A stretch of DNA of 34,744 nucleotides from Ignavibacteria bacterium. GTDB taxonomy: Bacteria > Bacteroidota > Ignavibacteria > UBA10030 > UBA6906. Below the pieces are notes generated by a model that was not told the origin of the DNA, searched no databases, and worked only from the letters and a program-made list of their open reading frames with translations. Each line of letters opens with the position of its first letter. The stretch's first letter is position 1. A program made the position numbers and the translations under genes. Shown piece by piece: positions 8,613 to 16,264 of this stretch. The DNA lies in assembly GCA_003251275.1 (NCBI GenBank), contig QKGJ01000362.1, forward strand, positions 1 to 34,744, written 5' to 3'.

Positions 8613-9356
8613 TTACTGTGCTGCGGTCTCCTTTCCTTCCGCTATCTGGCTGGGGACGAGAATGCGCCCGCAATGCTCACACATGTAAATCCGCTTGCTC
8701 TGTCTGAGTTCCAGCACCTTCTGGGGTGGTACAAGGTTGAAGCACCCTCCACACGCTCCACGGACAAGTCCCACGATGGCTTTCCCACCCCGTTTTGAAT
8801 CACGTATCCGCTGATATGTCTCCAGTAACGGGCGCTTGATTCCCTCGACTGCCCTCGTTCGCGCTTTACGATACTCATTTTCTTCTGCATCCGTTTCCTT
8901 AGATACCTCGGCGAGGGCTACACGCTTTTCTTCCAGGGTCTTTTCAAGCTCGACTATTTGGAGTTTCACGGTTTCGATATCAGTGCGAGCGGTAGTTCCT
9001 TTGTTCTCCAGGTCTTGCATTTCTTTTTCAAGTTTTGCTATGCTTGCAACCGCGGAATCCATTTCGCGCGTCAGAGCGTCATATTCCTTATTGTTCCGAA
9101 CCTCCAATTGCTGAGATTTGTATCGTTCCACTTTCTCTCGCAGGGAAACGATGTCGCTGTCCGCAAGATCGCGTTCGGCAAATGACTGTTTCATCGTTGC
9201 CTCCAGATTCGCCAACTCCGTTTTCCGTTGCGCGTATTGATCCTCCAACTCCTTGACCTGTAAAGGCAGATCACCCTTCATCTCCTCCAACTCATCCAGG
9301 TTTGTATCGATCTTTTGCAGTTCGTACAGGCGGCGCAATGTATCTTCCAATGTCAC
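8613..9356 (-). CDS. C4-type zinc-ribbon coiled-coil protein (CdsZ/CT398, DUF164-type)
   Basis: This 247-residue protein consists of a long N-terminal antiparallel coiled coil (residues about 5-175, rich in E, K, L and Q with heptad spacing) and a C-terminal zinc ribbon. The ribbon cysteines are CGGC and, after about 22 residues, CEHC followed by GRILV. This architecture matches the CdsZ/CT398 (DUF164) family, whose exact function is unsettled; it has been linked to secretion chaperoning in Chlamydia and to RNA metabolism by gene context. It is 18 bp downstream of the nif3-like gene and upstream of rnpB. The trio nif3-like, zinc ribbon and rnpB is known as a neighbourhood in other phyla, for example actinobacteria. 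Confidence 0.9.
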   Translation of the reverse strand: MTLEDTLRRLYELQKIDTNLDELEEMKGDLPLQVKELEDQYAQRKTELANLEATMKQSFAERDLADSDIVSLREKVERYKSQQLEVRNNKEYDALTREMDSAVASIAKLEKEMQDLENKGTTARTDIETVKLQIVELEKTLEEKRVALAEVSKETDAEENEYRKARTRAVEGIKRPLLETYQRIRDSKRGGKAIVGLVRGACGGCFNLVPPQKVLELRQSKRIYMCEHCGRILVPSQIAEGKETAAQ

Positions 9357-9374
9357 TCCTCCAACAAATAGTAG

Positions 9375-10484
9375 TTATGAATAATATCGTACTGGATTGG
9401 TCGACGTCACCGCCGCTTCAATTCTAAGATGCTCCGATTTCGTTTCCATCGACTCGGTCAACTTCTTGACAATAGAGTAGACAACCGGTTGCTCGGTTTC
9501 GTAGTGACCGGCATCGATAAGCGCAATTCTACCTGCTGCATCATGAAAAGCATGGTATCGAACGTCCGCGGTGACGAACGCATCTGCTCCTTGTGCTATC
9601 GCTTCCAAGAGGAGTTCCGATCCGCCTCCCCCGCATACCGCAACACGCGAAATTGGTTTTTCCGGGTTGCCCACATACCGCAGGGCCTTCACCTTCAGCT
9701 TGTTCTGTATCTCTTTCAGAAATTGAGCGAGGGGAATAGTTTTTTCCAGTTCACCGACTACTCCCTCCCCATAGCCTCCGTGATAATTTGCAAGTGGGTA
9801 TCGATCGAACGCGACTTCCTCGTATGGATGCGCAGCTTTCAATGCGGTAACCACTTTCGGGGCGTTCCAGGAATCAACAATCATCTCCAATCGAACTTCT
9901 GATGAAGTTTCAAGCTGGTTCTTGGCACCGACTGTCGGGTGAGACTGACTGTTTCCCTGGAATGTCCCCGTTCCCTCGGTGCGAAACGAACAGTTCTCAT
10001 AATTTCCGATCACCCCGGCACCTGCTGACGCCATTGCAGATGCGACCCGATTAACGTGTTCTGCCGGAACAAATGTTACTACCTTTTCTTGTTCTTGATA
10101 TGGCTTCCGTAAGAAGTCGAGTTTTTGAAGACTCAGTGATTTGGCCAACGCAAAGCTTGTACCGCCGAACGTGAAATCCAAATTCGTGTGGGCGGTAATC
10201 AGATTCATTTCGTGGAGAATCATTTCGCGCAACACCGCTGCCGCTCCACCTGTCGTCGTAACACTCCGGAGGGGTTTGAAGAGAAGAGGATGATGGCTGA
10301 TAATCAGGTTTGCCTTTTTTGATACCGCTTCTTTCACAACATCGCTAGTGACGTCAAGAGCCACCAGGATGCCTGTGACCGTCGTGTGCGGGTTGCCGAT
10401 CTCAAGGCCGACGTTATCTCGCTCCCACGCTAACTGCTTTGGAGCCCATCGCTCAACAATATCCTGGATATCACGGACGATCAT
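9375..10484 (-). CDS. Nif3-like dinuclear metal centre hexameric protein (YqfO type)
   Basis: The 369-residue protein belongs to the Nif3 family, often called GTP cyclohydrolase I type 2 or YqfO; its cellular role is not settled. The metal-binding motifs are ISHHPLLFKP near residue 66, AHTNLD after it, and a C-terminal DAGHYETEQP segment. Between the two halves sits a CutA-like insert (VTFVPAEHVNRVASAMASAG through YEEVAFDRYPL), typical of the longer YqfO type. The chosen ATG at 10484 starts MIVRDIQDIVERWAP as in homologues. A frame extending to 10535 would run through the terminator hairpin and is rejected. It is probably the first gene of the leftward run and is preceded by a hairpin and U-tract, so attenuation is possible. 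Confidence 0.92.
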   Translation of the reverse strand: MIVRDIQDIVERWAPKQLAWERDNVGLEIGNPHTTVTGILVALDVTSDVVKEAVSKKANLIISHHPLLFKPLRSVTTTGGAAAVLREMILHEMNLITAHTNLDFTFGGTSFALAKSLSLQKLDFLRKPYQEQEKVVTFVPAEHVNRVASAMASAGAGVIGNYENCSFRTEGTGTFQGNSQSHPTVGAKNQLETSSEVRLEMIVDSWNAPKVVTALKAAHPYEEVAFDRYPLANYHGGYGEGVVGELEKTIPLAQFLKEIQNKLKVKALRYVGNPEKPISRVAVCGGGGSELLLEAIAQGADAFVTADVRYHAFHDAAGRIALIDAGHYETEQPVVYSIVKKLTESMETKSEHLRIEAAVTSTNPVRYYS

Positions 10485-10504
10485 GAACAGTACGGCCGTC
10501 CTAC

Positions 10505-10536
10505 AAAAAAAGTGTCCCGCTGATGGGCGGGACACT
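10505..10536 (-). terminator. Intrinsic terminator between the receiver/H-box gene and the nif3-like gene
   Basis: Read on the minus strand, a perfect 10-bp stem AGTGTCCCGC/GCGGGACACT encloses the loop CCATCA and runs into seven T (stem 10511-10536, T-tract 10505-10511). No T-tract follows on the plus strand, so it acts leftward. It ends only 20 bp before the nif3-like ATG. It may terminate the receiver/H-box transcript, or work as a conditional terminator in the leader of the nif3-like operon. Confidence 0.88.
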
Positions 10537-10544
10537 CAGTGTCG

Positions 10545-10604
10545 CTATACAAAATATGCTCGGGGAAAGATTCGTATTCGTATGGGAAGGTTCATTGGTG
10601 CCAT
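10545..10604 (-). other. Candidate 19-codon leader reading frame
   Basis: An ATG-initiated frame of 19 codons plus TAG ends nine bases before the terminator stem. It encodes a short basic/hydrophobic peptide (MAPMNLPIRIRIFPRAYFV) with three CGA and two ATA codons. No good ribosome-binding site is visible, and a frame of this length is expected by chance. It is listed because it lies between a candidate promoter and the terminator, where attenuator peptides are found. Confidence 0.2.
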
Positions 10605-10634
10605 GAACTATTGCATGTTCTTGACTGCCTCGCT

Positions 10635-10663
10635 AATATAGGCAATACACATATGAGAAGCAA
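10635..10663 (-). promoter_or_regulatory. Candidate sigma-70 promoter for the nif3-like operon
   Basis: On the minus strand TTGCTT (10658-10663) and TATATT (10635-10640) are separated by exactly 17 bp. The -10 matches five of six consensus bases and the -35 three of six. Transcription would start near 10628 and give a leader of about 140 nt containing the short reading frame and the terminator hairpin. This is inferred from sequence only. Confidence 0.4.
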
Positions 10664-10685
10664 GGAATGCTTCGCGAGAGATGAC

Positions 10686-11348
10686 TCAGGTGTTTTGGAA
10701 GTCGATTCGGTCAAGATTAAGATCACGAAGTTTTGTGATTTCTTTCTCGATAATGCGAATATTCGTGTCGAGGGAGGCCACCATCGTTTTTTCCTCTGTC
10801 GACAGGTTGTGTTTTTTTAGGATATCAGTACTTATTTTCATTGCCGCAAGAGGATTGTTGAATTCATGGCACACGGTTACGATAAGTTCCTTAACGGCGT
10901 CCGCCTTTCTTCGGGCAATCAGGTCGTGCCTGAATTGGTCTGCAGTTAGTTTCTTTGATTTCGCTCGTTTGTAGATTTGAAATACTGTATCGGGAAAGCT
11001 TGCATTCATTACTTCCCCCTTCACCAGATAGTCTTCCACCCGATACTTGATTGCTTCAATGGCCAGTCGGAAGTCTTTTTCTGCTGAAAGAAAGACAACC
11101 GGGATTTCATTGCCCTTTTCACGAATAGTGCGTGTGATTTCCAGGCCGTTTTGATCAGGAAGATTGTAATCGAGAAGAAGCAGTTCGATCGAGGGGTTCG
11201 CGTCTAACGCGGCCAGTGCAGATTCCCCGTCGCCTTTCCAAATAGCACGAAAAGAAGCATTCTTGTAATTCGCAAGAAGGTGATCTGCAACTTTTGTGAA
11301 GGCCACGTCGTCATCGACGCAGAGAAGGGTAATGGAATTGTCAGCCAT
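10686..11348 (-). CDS. Response-regulator receiver fused to a HisKA-like dimerisation segment, no ATPase domain
   Basis: Residues 1-125 form a receiver domain with acidic pocket VDDD (11-13), phospho-acceptor Asp60 in LLLDYNLPDQNG, the Ser in VVFLSAEKD and Lys110 in DYLVKGE. Residues about 140-215 resemble the HisKA dimerisation and phosphotransfer helix pair, with an H-box VCHEFNNPLAAMKI around His161. The protein stops at 220 residues, without the N, G1 and G2 boxes of an ATPase domain, and no such domain occurs in any frame before the terminator 150 bp later. It cannot autophosphorylate by itself. It may be a phosphorelay intermediate, a dimerising receiver, or a partner for a kinase encoded elsewhere. 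It is divergent from the next two regulator genes, and a TTGCAA-17-TATCAT promoter precedes it. Confidence 0.85.
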   Translation of the reverse strand: MADNSITLLCVDDDVAFTKVADHLLANYKNASFRAIWKGDGESALAALDANPSIELLLLDYNLPDQNGLEITRTIREKGNEIPVVFLSAEKDFRLAIEAIKYRVEDYLVKGEVMNASFPDTVFQIYKRAKSKKLTADQFRHDLIARRKADAVKELIVTVCHEFNNPLAAMKISTDILKKHNLSTEEKTMVASLDTNIRIIEKEITKLRDLNLDRIDFQNT

Positions 11349-11379
11349 GCAATGATCAGATGTGAATACCAGCAGGAAA

Positions 11380-11408
11380 ATGATAGCATTTCAAGGCGAG
11401 AGTTGCAA
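11380..11408 (-). promoter_or_regulatory. Candidate sigma-70 promoter for the receiver/H-box gene
   Basis: On the minus strand TTGCAA (11403-11408) and TATCAT (11380-11385) have a 17-bp spacer and lie about 30 bp before the ATG at 11348. The -10 matches five of six consensus bases. It faces the opposite promoter at 11463-11491 across a shared intergenic region of about 210 bp, so one regulator could control both. Confidence 0.55.
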
Positions 11409-11462
11409 ATAAGAACGAAATGAATTCAACTAAAGAGCAGTCATTCCAAGATACTATCTGGG

Positions 11463-11491
11463 TTGATTTTATACATTTCTTTCGATATAAT
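11463..11491 (+). promoter_or_regulatory. Strong candidate sigma-70 promoter for the receiver/sigma-54 activator pair
   Basis: TTGATT (11463-11468) and a perfect TATAAT (11486-11491) are separated by 17 bp, about 65 bp upstream of the receiver gene start at 11559. It is the best promoter match in the window. It indicates that this host uses ordinary -35/-10 promoters. Confidence 0.7.
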
Positions 11492-11558
11492 CGAGGGCAC
11501 TAGTAATAGCAGTTTGAACAATTAGTGGCGACTCCCCAGACCAAATTTGGAGCGGAAT

Positions 11559-11927
11559 ATGGCCGACAAAAGCAAGATACTCGTGGTGGATGATGAAGAA
11601 TCATTGCGCACGGTGTTGAGTGGGGAACTAACGGGCGAAGGGTATGACGTCCGTACGGCTTCGGATGGGGACGAAGCAATTGCGGAATTAAAAAAGGACT
11701 CCTTTGACTTGTTACTCCTTGATATTAAAATGCCCCGGGTTGATGGATTTGAAGTGTTGAAATTTGTCAAGGAAAAGAACCCTGATACCAAAGTCGTGAT
11801 GCTCACGGCATTTGCGGATCTAAAAAATCCAATTGAAGCGAAGAAGTTGGGGGCTGAAGACTTCGTCAGTAAGCCATATGATCTGGTGGACCTTCTGACA
11901 ACGCTAGAAAGAGTCCTCCATGAATAG
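11559..11927 (+). CDS. Single-domain response regulator (CheY-like receiver)
   Basis: The 122-residue protein is a bare receiver domain: acidic pair VVDDEE (11-12), phospho-acceptor Asp55 in LLLLDIKMPRVDG, Thr in VMLTAFAD and Lys in FVSKPYD. No output domain follows; the frame closes and a new gene begins 37 bp later. The ATG at 11559 is chosen over a TTG 12 bases upstream because GGAG (11549-11552) lies at the right distance for the ATG. Its receiver closely resembles that of the next gene (shared VDDEESLRT, MPRV-G-EVLKFV and KPYD), suggesting duplication. It could be a phosphate sink or phosphorelay shuttle. The partner kinase is unknown. Confidence 0.93.
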   Translation: MADKSKILVVDDEESLRTVLSGELTGEGYDVRTASDGDEAIAELKKDSFDLLLLDIKMPRVDGFEVLKFVKEKNPDTKVVMLTAFADLKNPIEAKKLGAEDFVSKPYDLVDLLTTLERVLHE

Positions 11928-11964
11928 CTGCCCGATTCCAAGATTGACTGATCCCTGCTAAGGT

Positions 11965-13332
11965 ATGTCCCGCAAGTTCAACCTTCTGATTGTTGATGAC
12001 GAGGAATCTCTCAGAACACTTCTGGAGAGCGAGCTTGAGGAATCAGAAGAATTCTCCGTCGATACTGCCGCGGACGGGGGGCAGGCAATCAATGCAATTC
12101 AGGCGAAGGTGTATGATATCGTGCTCCTTGATATCCGTATGCCTCGCGTGAATGGTATAGAGGTTCTGAAGTTCGTTCAAGAGTATTCTCCTACCACGCA
12201 AGTCATCATCCTCACAAACTACGCCGATGTAAAAACCGCGATCCAAACAATTAAGATGGGGGCATATGATTTTCTTGCAAAGCCATACGATATCGATGAG
12301 CTTTACAACACCATCCACCGCGCAATAGAGCGACGACAGCTTTTCATCGACAACAAGCTGATGAAAAACGAGCTTTCGAGAAAGGCGGGGAGCCCCGAAC
12401 TAATCGGCCAGAGCCCTTCATTTCTCAAGTTGATTGAAAGCGCAACGCGCGTGGCGGCGAGCGATTCATTTGTTCTTATACAGGGTGCATCAGGGACGGG
12501 GAAGGAACTCATCGCGAATCTCATCCATCGTCGAAGCCCGAGAAGCAGTCGCCCTTTTGTCGCCCTCAACTGTGCCTCGATACCGGACTCGCTGTTGGAG
12601 AGTGAACTGTTCGGTCACGAAAAAGGGGCATTCACCAACGCAATCAATACAAAGCAGGGGTTAGTGGAGGTTGCAAATGGCGGAACTCTCTTTTTAGATG
12701 AGGTCGGTGATATCAGCCCATCTATTCAGCCGAAGTTATTGAGGTTTCTCGAGACCGGAGAGTTTCGGCGGGTCGGGGGAACGAATCTCCTTGCAGTGGA
12801 CGTGCGCGTTGTTACTGCGACTAACAAAGACCTTCGGGAAGAAGTCAGCGCAGGGAGATTCCGGGAAGACTTGCTATATCGATTGAACGTCTTTACCTTG
12901 TTCGTTCCTACACTCGCAGAGAGGAAGGATGATATTCCCGTTCTTGCCGAGTATTTTCTTCAGAGGAAATCCAAGACGAAGAACCCAAAAAAGTTGACTG
13001 CCCAGGCTCTCTCACTCCTGATGTCGTATGAATGGCCAGGAAATGTCCGCGAGTTGGAGCATGTCCTCGAGGGTGCCCTTATTCTCTCCAGCGGGGATTA
13101 TATCGAGGAAGGCGATCTTTCTATGTACTTCCAACGACTGGGGACCATCGGTGAGGATGTGCCTAGCGAAGATTCTGGCAGTATATCGCTCGATGATCTG
13201 GAAAAAGTTCACATTGAAAGGGTTTTGCGAGATCAGAACTACAATCGATCAAGGTCAGCAGAAATATTGGGGATCAGTATCAAGACTCTTTATCTGAAAA
13301 TAAAGAAATATGGTCTTCCTGTTCCCGACTAA
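11965..13332 (+). CDS. Sigma-54-dependent response regulator (NtrC family)
   Basis: This 455-residue protein has three parts. A receiver (1-120) carries Asp56 in LLDIRMPRVNG and Lys in FLAKPYD. A sigma-54 interaction AAA+ domain (about 143-370) shows Walker A GASGTGKE (174-181), Walker B GTLFLDEVGD (240-249) and arginine-finger region RFREDLLYRLNV. A Fis-type helix-turn-helix (about 426-452) ends it, with NRSRSAEILGISIKTLYLKIKKYG. The sigma-54 contact loop reads GAFTNA (221-226) instead of GAFTGA. The conserved Thr is kept, so activity is likely but coupling may be altered. It is cotranscribed with the upstream single-domain receiver, and a terminator follows at 13414. Target genes cannot be inferred; no clear -24/-12 promoter was found in the window. 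Confidence 0.95.
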   Translation: MSRKFNLLIVDDEESLRTLLESELEESEEFSVDTAADGGQAINAIQAKVYDIVLLDIRMPRVNGIEVLKFVQEYSPTTQVIILTNYADVKTAIQTIKMGAYDFLAKPYDIDELYNTIHRAIERRQLFIDNKLMKNELSRKAGSPELIGQSPSFLKLIESATRVAASDSFVLIQGASGTGKELIANLIHRRSPRSSRPFVALNCASIPDSLLESELFGHEKGAFTNAINTKQGLVEVANGGTLFLDEVGDISPSIQPKLLRFLETGEFRRVGGTNLLAVDVRVVTATNKDLREEVSAGRFREDLLYRLNVFTLFVPTLAERKDDIPVLAEYFLQRKSKTKNPKKLTAQALSLLMSYEWPGNVRELEHVLEGALILSSGDYIEEGDLSMYFQRLGTIGEDVPSEDSGSISLDDLEKVHIERVLRDQNYNRSRSAEILGISIKTLYLKIKKYGLPVPD

Positions 13333-13413
13333 ATATTTTTGATGAGGTGAAACTTTCTCAGGCGAATCCAGTATAACGAACTGACCAGTAACATCTCTCT
13401 GATTCCCTCCGAG

Positions 13414-13453
13414 AGCCGGTAAGTCTGACCAACCTGCCGGCTTTCTTTTTCTT
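13414..13453 (+). terminator. Intrinsic terminator after the sigma-54 activator gene
   Basis: AGCCGGTA (13414-13421) pairs with TGCCGGCT (13435-13442), including one G-T pair, and is followed by TTTCTTTTTCTT. It lies about 80 bp after the activator stop codon on the same strand, so it most likely ends the receiver/activator transcript. Confidence 0.8.
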
Positions 13454-13529
13454 GGGTATGTTGCCATCCCCCGTTACCTTGACTTTCAGGCTTTATTTGC
13501 ATTCATTCTACAAGAATTCCACGTTTTCT

Positions 13530-13566
13530 AGCCCTGTGTTGCTTTTCGTAGACAGGGCTTTTCCCT
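13530..13566 (+). promoter_or_regulatory. Second hairpin with short T-run in front of the acyl-CoA dehydrogenase gene
   Basis: AGCCCTGT (13530-13537) and ACAGGGCT (13552-13559) form a perfect 8-bp stem with a 14-nt loop, followed by TTTCCCTT. It is 28 bp before the dehydrogenase start. A TTGACT at 13479-13484 could be the -35 of a promoter, although no good -10 follows. It is either a backup terminator for the upstream unit or a leader element for the downstream gene. The rest of the 13333-13593 gap shows nothing else I can identify. Confidence 0.5.
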
Positions 13567-13593
13567 TAGTATGCTCATCCAAAGGTTTTTGAA

Positions 13594-14763
13594 ATGCCAA
13601 AGTTCCAAGGAGTCGATTTTTTCAACATTGAATCTCTACTCTCGGAGGAAGAAATTCTGGTCCGAAATACCGTGAGAGAATTCGTGGACGATGAAGTTCT
13701 TCCAATCATAGAGAAACACAATCGTGCCGGAACTTTCCCGATGGAACTCGCCCCGAAAATGGGTGAGTTAGGACTGATGGGTGCGACACTCCCGGAAGAG
13801 TACGGTTGTGCAGGTCTGAACAACGTTTCATACGGCCTCATGATGCAAGAACTTGAACGAGGTGACAGCGGAGTGCGGAGTTTTGCCTCGGTGCAGAGCG
13901 GACTTGTGATGTATCCTATCTTTGCATTCGGTTCGTCGAAACAAAAAGATCATTGGCTTCCAAAGCTTGCCAAGGCAGAAAAGATCGGATGCTTTGGCTT
14001 AACAGAGCCCGATTTTGGCTCAAACCCCGGAGGGATGATCACACGCGCCGATGAAAAATCGGACGGATATATCCTCAACGGGGCGAAAATGTGGATTACC
14101 AACGGGACCGTTGCGGATGTTGCCGTGGTTTGGGCCAAGCTCAATGGCAAGGTAAACGGCTTTCTTGTGGAAAAGGGGACGCCAGGTTTTACTGCGCCGG
14201 AAATGAAAGGGAAACACTCTCTCCGGGCGTCCGTGACGTCGGAATTGATCTTTCAGGATGTACATATTCCTAAGGAAAACCGTCTTCCCGGAGGGGAGGG
14301 ACTTCGATTGCCCCTCAGTTGTCTCAGCCAGGCTCGCTATGGCATTGCATGGGGAGCCATCGGCGCTGCAATGGCGTGTTATGATTCGGCCCTGAATTAT
14401 TCGAAGACCCGCATCCAATTTGGCAGACCGATTGGTTCCTTTCAGCTTACACAGGCCAAGCTTGTCCACATGCTGACCGAGATAACAAAGGGGCAGCTCG
14501 TGAGTCTCCAGCTTGGAAGGCTCAAGGATGCGGGGAAGGTTCGCTTCCAGCAGATTTCATTTGCAAAGAGAAATAATGTCTTTCACGCACTCGAGATAGC
14601 ACGCGAAGCGCGCTCAATACTTGGGGCGAACGGAATCCTGGATGAATACCCGGTGATGCGCCATGCGGCAAACCTGGAATCGGTTCTCACTTATGAGGGG
14701 ACTCATGAGATGCATACACTCATTCTCGGTGAAGATATCACCGGCGTAGCTGCGTTCGAATAA
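13594..14763 (+). CDS. Glutaryl-CoA dehydrogenase-like acyl-CoA dehydrogenase
   Basis: This 389-residue FAD enzyme oxidises an acyl-CoA to an enoyl-CoA. Its motifs fit the glutaryl-CoA dehydrogenase branch: [11 protein letters not shown], the FAD-contacting [14 protein letters not shown] and [17 protein letters not shown], the segment [19 protein letters not shown], and [22 protein letters not shown], which holds the catalytic Glu. Glutaryl-CoA dehydrogenase also decarboxylates to crotonyl-CoA in lysine and tryptophan breakdown; whether this protein does so rests on the family match alone. Length is normal. It starts after two hairpins and 23 bp before guaB, so it may be the first gene of a rightward unit. 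No electron-transfer flavoprotein genes are nearby. Confidence 0.9.
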   Translation: MPKFQGVDFFNIESLLSEEEILVRNTVREFVDDEVLPIIEKHNRAGTFPMELAPKMGELGLMGATLPEEYGCAGLNNVSYGLMMQELERGDSGVRSFASVQSGLVMYPIFAFGSSKQKDHWLPKLAKAEKIGCFGLTEPDFGSNPGGMITRADEKSDGYILNGAKMWITNGTVADVAVVWAKLNGKVNGFLVEKGTPGFTAPEMKGKHSLRASVTSELIFQDVHIPKENRLPGGEGLRLPLSCLSQARYGIAWGAIGAAMACYDSALNYSKTRIQFGRPIGSFQLTQAKLVHMLTEITKGQLVSLQLGRLKDAGKVRFQQISFAKRNNVFHALEIAREARSILGANGILDEYPVMRHAANLESVLTYEGTHEMHTLILGEDITGVAAFE

Positions 14764-14786
14764 TTTTCCAATAGCTCCCAAGCCCA

Positions 14787-16253
14787 GTGCCGAAAAAGAA
14801 AATAGTTGGTGAGGCTCTTACTTTCGACGACGTCCTGCTTGTCCCCGCAAAATCTGCTGTCCTTCCGCGTGACGTGGATATTCGCACGCGTCTTACCCGG
14901 TCGATCACACTAAATATCCCCCTTATCAGCGCCGCAATGGATACGGTCACCGAATCCGACATGGCGGTTGCGATGGCACGTGAGGGAGGCATCGGGGTTT
15001 TGCATAAGAACATGACCATTCAGCGGCAGGTAGAAGAGGTAGACCGTGTCAAAAGGTCGGAAAGCGGGATGATCTTAAATCCCGTGACGGCACATGCAAC
15101 CCAACGTGTTGATGATGTCCTGACGCTCATGATGAAGTACAAGATTTCAGGAATCCCCGTCGTGGATGAGAGCGGAAAGCTAATCGGGATTATCACGAAC
15201 CGTGATCTCCGCTTCGAGCCCGATCGCGAGCAGTTGGTGAAGGAGATCATGACGAAAGAAAACCTCGTGACCGCTCCGCTCGGTACAAAGTTGGAGCAAG
15301 CCGAAAAGATTCTCCAAAAACACAAAATTGAAAAACTCCCTGTTGTTGACAAGGGCGGAGTGCTCCGTGGACTTATTACGTTTAAAGATATACAGAAGAA
15401 AAAGAAACATCCGCATGCTTGCAAAGATGAACACGGCCGTCTTCGTGTTGGCGCCGCAATCGGCGTAACTGCTGATACCCTCGAACGCGCGGATGCCCTT
15501 ATTCGGGCCGAAGTGGATTTTCTGATTATCGACACGGCTCACGGACATTCGCGGGGTGTTATCGAGATGGTAAGAAAGGTCCGAAAAAAATTCTCGCGAC
15601 TCGAACTCATCGCAGGAAATGTCGGTACCGAAGAGGGTGCGCGCGACCTGATCCGGGCGGGAGTCGACGCTATCAAGGTCGGTATCGGTCCCGGTTCGAT
15701 CTGTACAACGCGCGTTGTCACCGGTGTTGGGGTTCCTCAGATTACCGCGATCATGGATTGCGCAAGAGCGACCTCCAGAAACAATGTCCCCCTGATCGCC
15801 GATGGTGGTATCAAACAAACGGGTGATGTTGCAAAAGCAATCGCTGCCGGTGCGGATTGTGTTATGATCGGAGGCCTTTTTGCTGGAGTCGATGAGAGTC
15901 CGGGCGAAAAAGTCCTTTATGAAGGGAGAAGCTACAAGGTGTACCGAGGGATGGGCTCGGTTGAGGCAATGAGAAGCGGCAGCAAAGATCGGTATTTCCA
16001 GGATGCGGAAGAGGACATTCAAAAACTTGTCCCCGAGGGAATTGAGGGGCGCGTTCCATACAAGGGACCGCTCGGCGATACGGCCTTTCAAATTGTTGGC
16101 GGGTTGCGGGCAGCGATGGGATATTGTGGGACAAGGACGATCCCTGAATTGCGATCGAAGGGTTGTTTCATGAAGATGAGCGGTGCGGGACTATCGGAAA
16201 GTCATCCTCATGATATTTCGATAACGAAAGAAGCTCCGAATTATCACCTATAG
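14787..16253 (+). CDS. guaB: Inosine-5'-monophosphate dehydrogenase
   Basis: GuaB oxidises IMP to XMP with NAD, the committed step of GMP synthesis. The 488-residue protein starts [11 protein letters not shown] and has [13 protein letters not shown] in the barrel. A tandem CBS pair is inserted at about 95-205, where adenine nucleotides may act as allosteric ligands. The catalytic Cys306 lies in [15 protein letters not shown], and the flap region contains GMGSVEAM followed by [11 protein letters not shown]. Everything essential is intact. The start is GTG, without a clear ribosome-binding site, 23 bp after the acyl-CoA dehydrogenase stop. It is the first of two purine genes in this run (purD is the other). 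Confidence 0.97.
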   Translation: MPKKKIVGEALTFDDVLLVPAKSAVLPRDVDIRTRLTRSITLNIPLISAAMDTVTESDMAVAMAREGGIGVLHKNMTIQRQVEEVDRVKRSESGMILNPVTAHATQRVDDVLTLMMKYKISGIPVVDESGKLIGIITNRDLRFEPDREQLVKEIMTKENLVTAPLGTKLEQAEKILQKHKIEKLPVVDKGGVLRGLITFKDIQKKKKHPHACKDEHGRLRVGAAIGVTADTLERADALIRAEVDFLIIDTAHGHSRGVIEMVRKVRKKFSRLELIAGNVGTEEGARDLIRAGVDAIKVGIGPGSICTTRVVTGVGVPQITAIMDCARATSRNNVPLIADGGIKQTGDVAKAIAAGADCVMIGGLFAGVDESPGEKVLYEGRSYKVYRGMGSVEAMRSGSKDRYFQDAEEDIQKLVPEGIEGRVPYKGPLGDTAFQIVGGLRAAMGYCGTRTIPELRSKGCFMKMSGAGLSESHPHDISITKEAPNYHL

Positions 16254-16264
16254 CCCATGGAGCA

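Noticed and set aside
10485-10535. N-terminal extension of the nif3-like gene
   Set aside because: It would translate the terminator hairpin and T-tract; homology starts at the ATG at 10484.
10585-10625. Possible sigma-54 (-24/-12) promoter around TTGGTGCC...TTGC
   Set aside because: The GG and GC dinucleotides are 14 bp apart, not the required 10. No intergenic region I checked had a proper -24/-12 match.
10621-10656. TTGACT on the plus strand as a promoter antisense to the receiver gene
   Set aside because: The -35 is good but no acceptable -10 lies 16-18 bp downstream.
15180-16091. 303-codon open frame on the minus strand
   Set aside because: It lies wholly inside guaB on the opposite strand and shows no recognisable motif; it is a shadow of the real gene.
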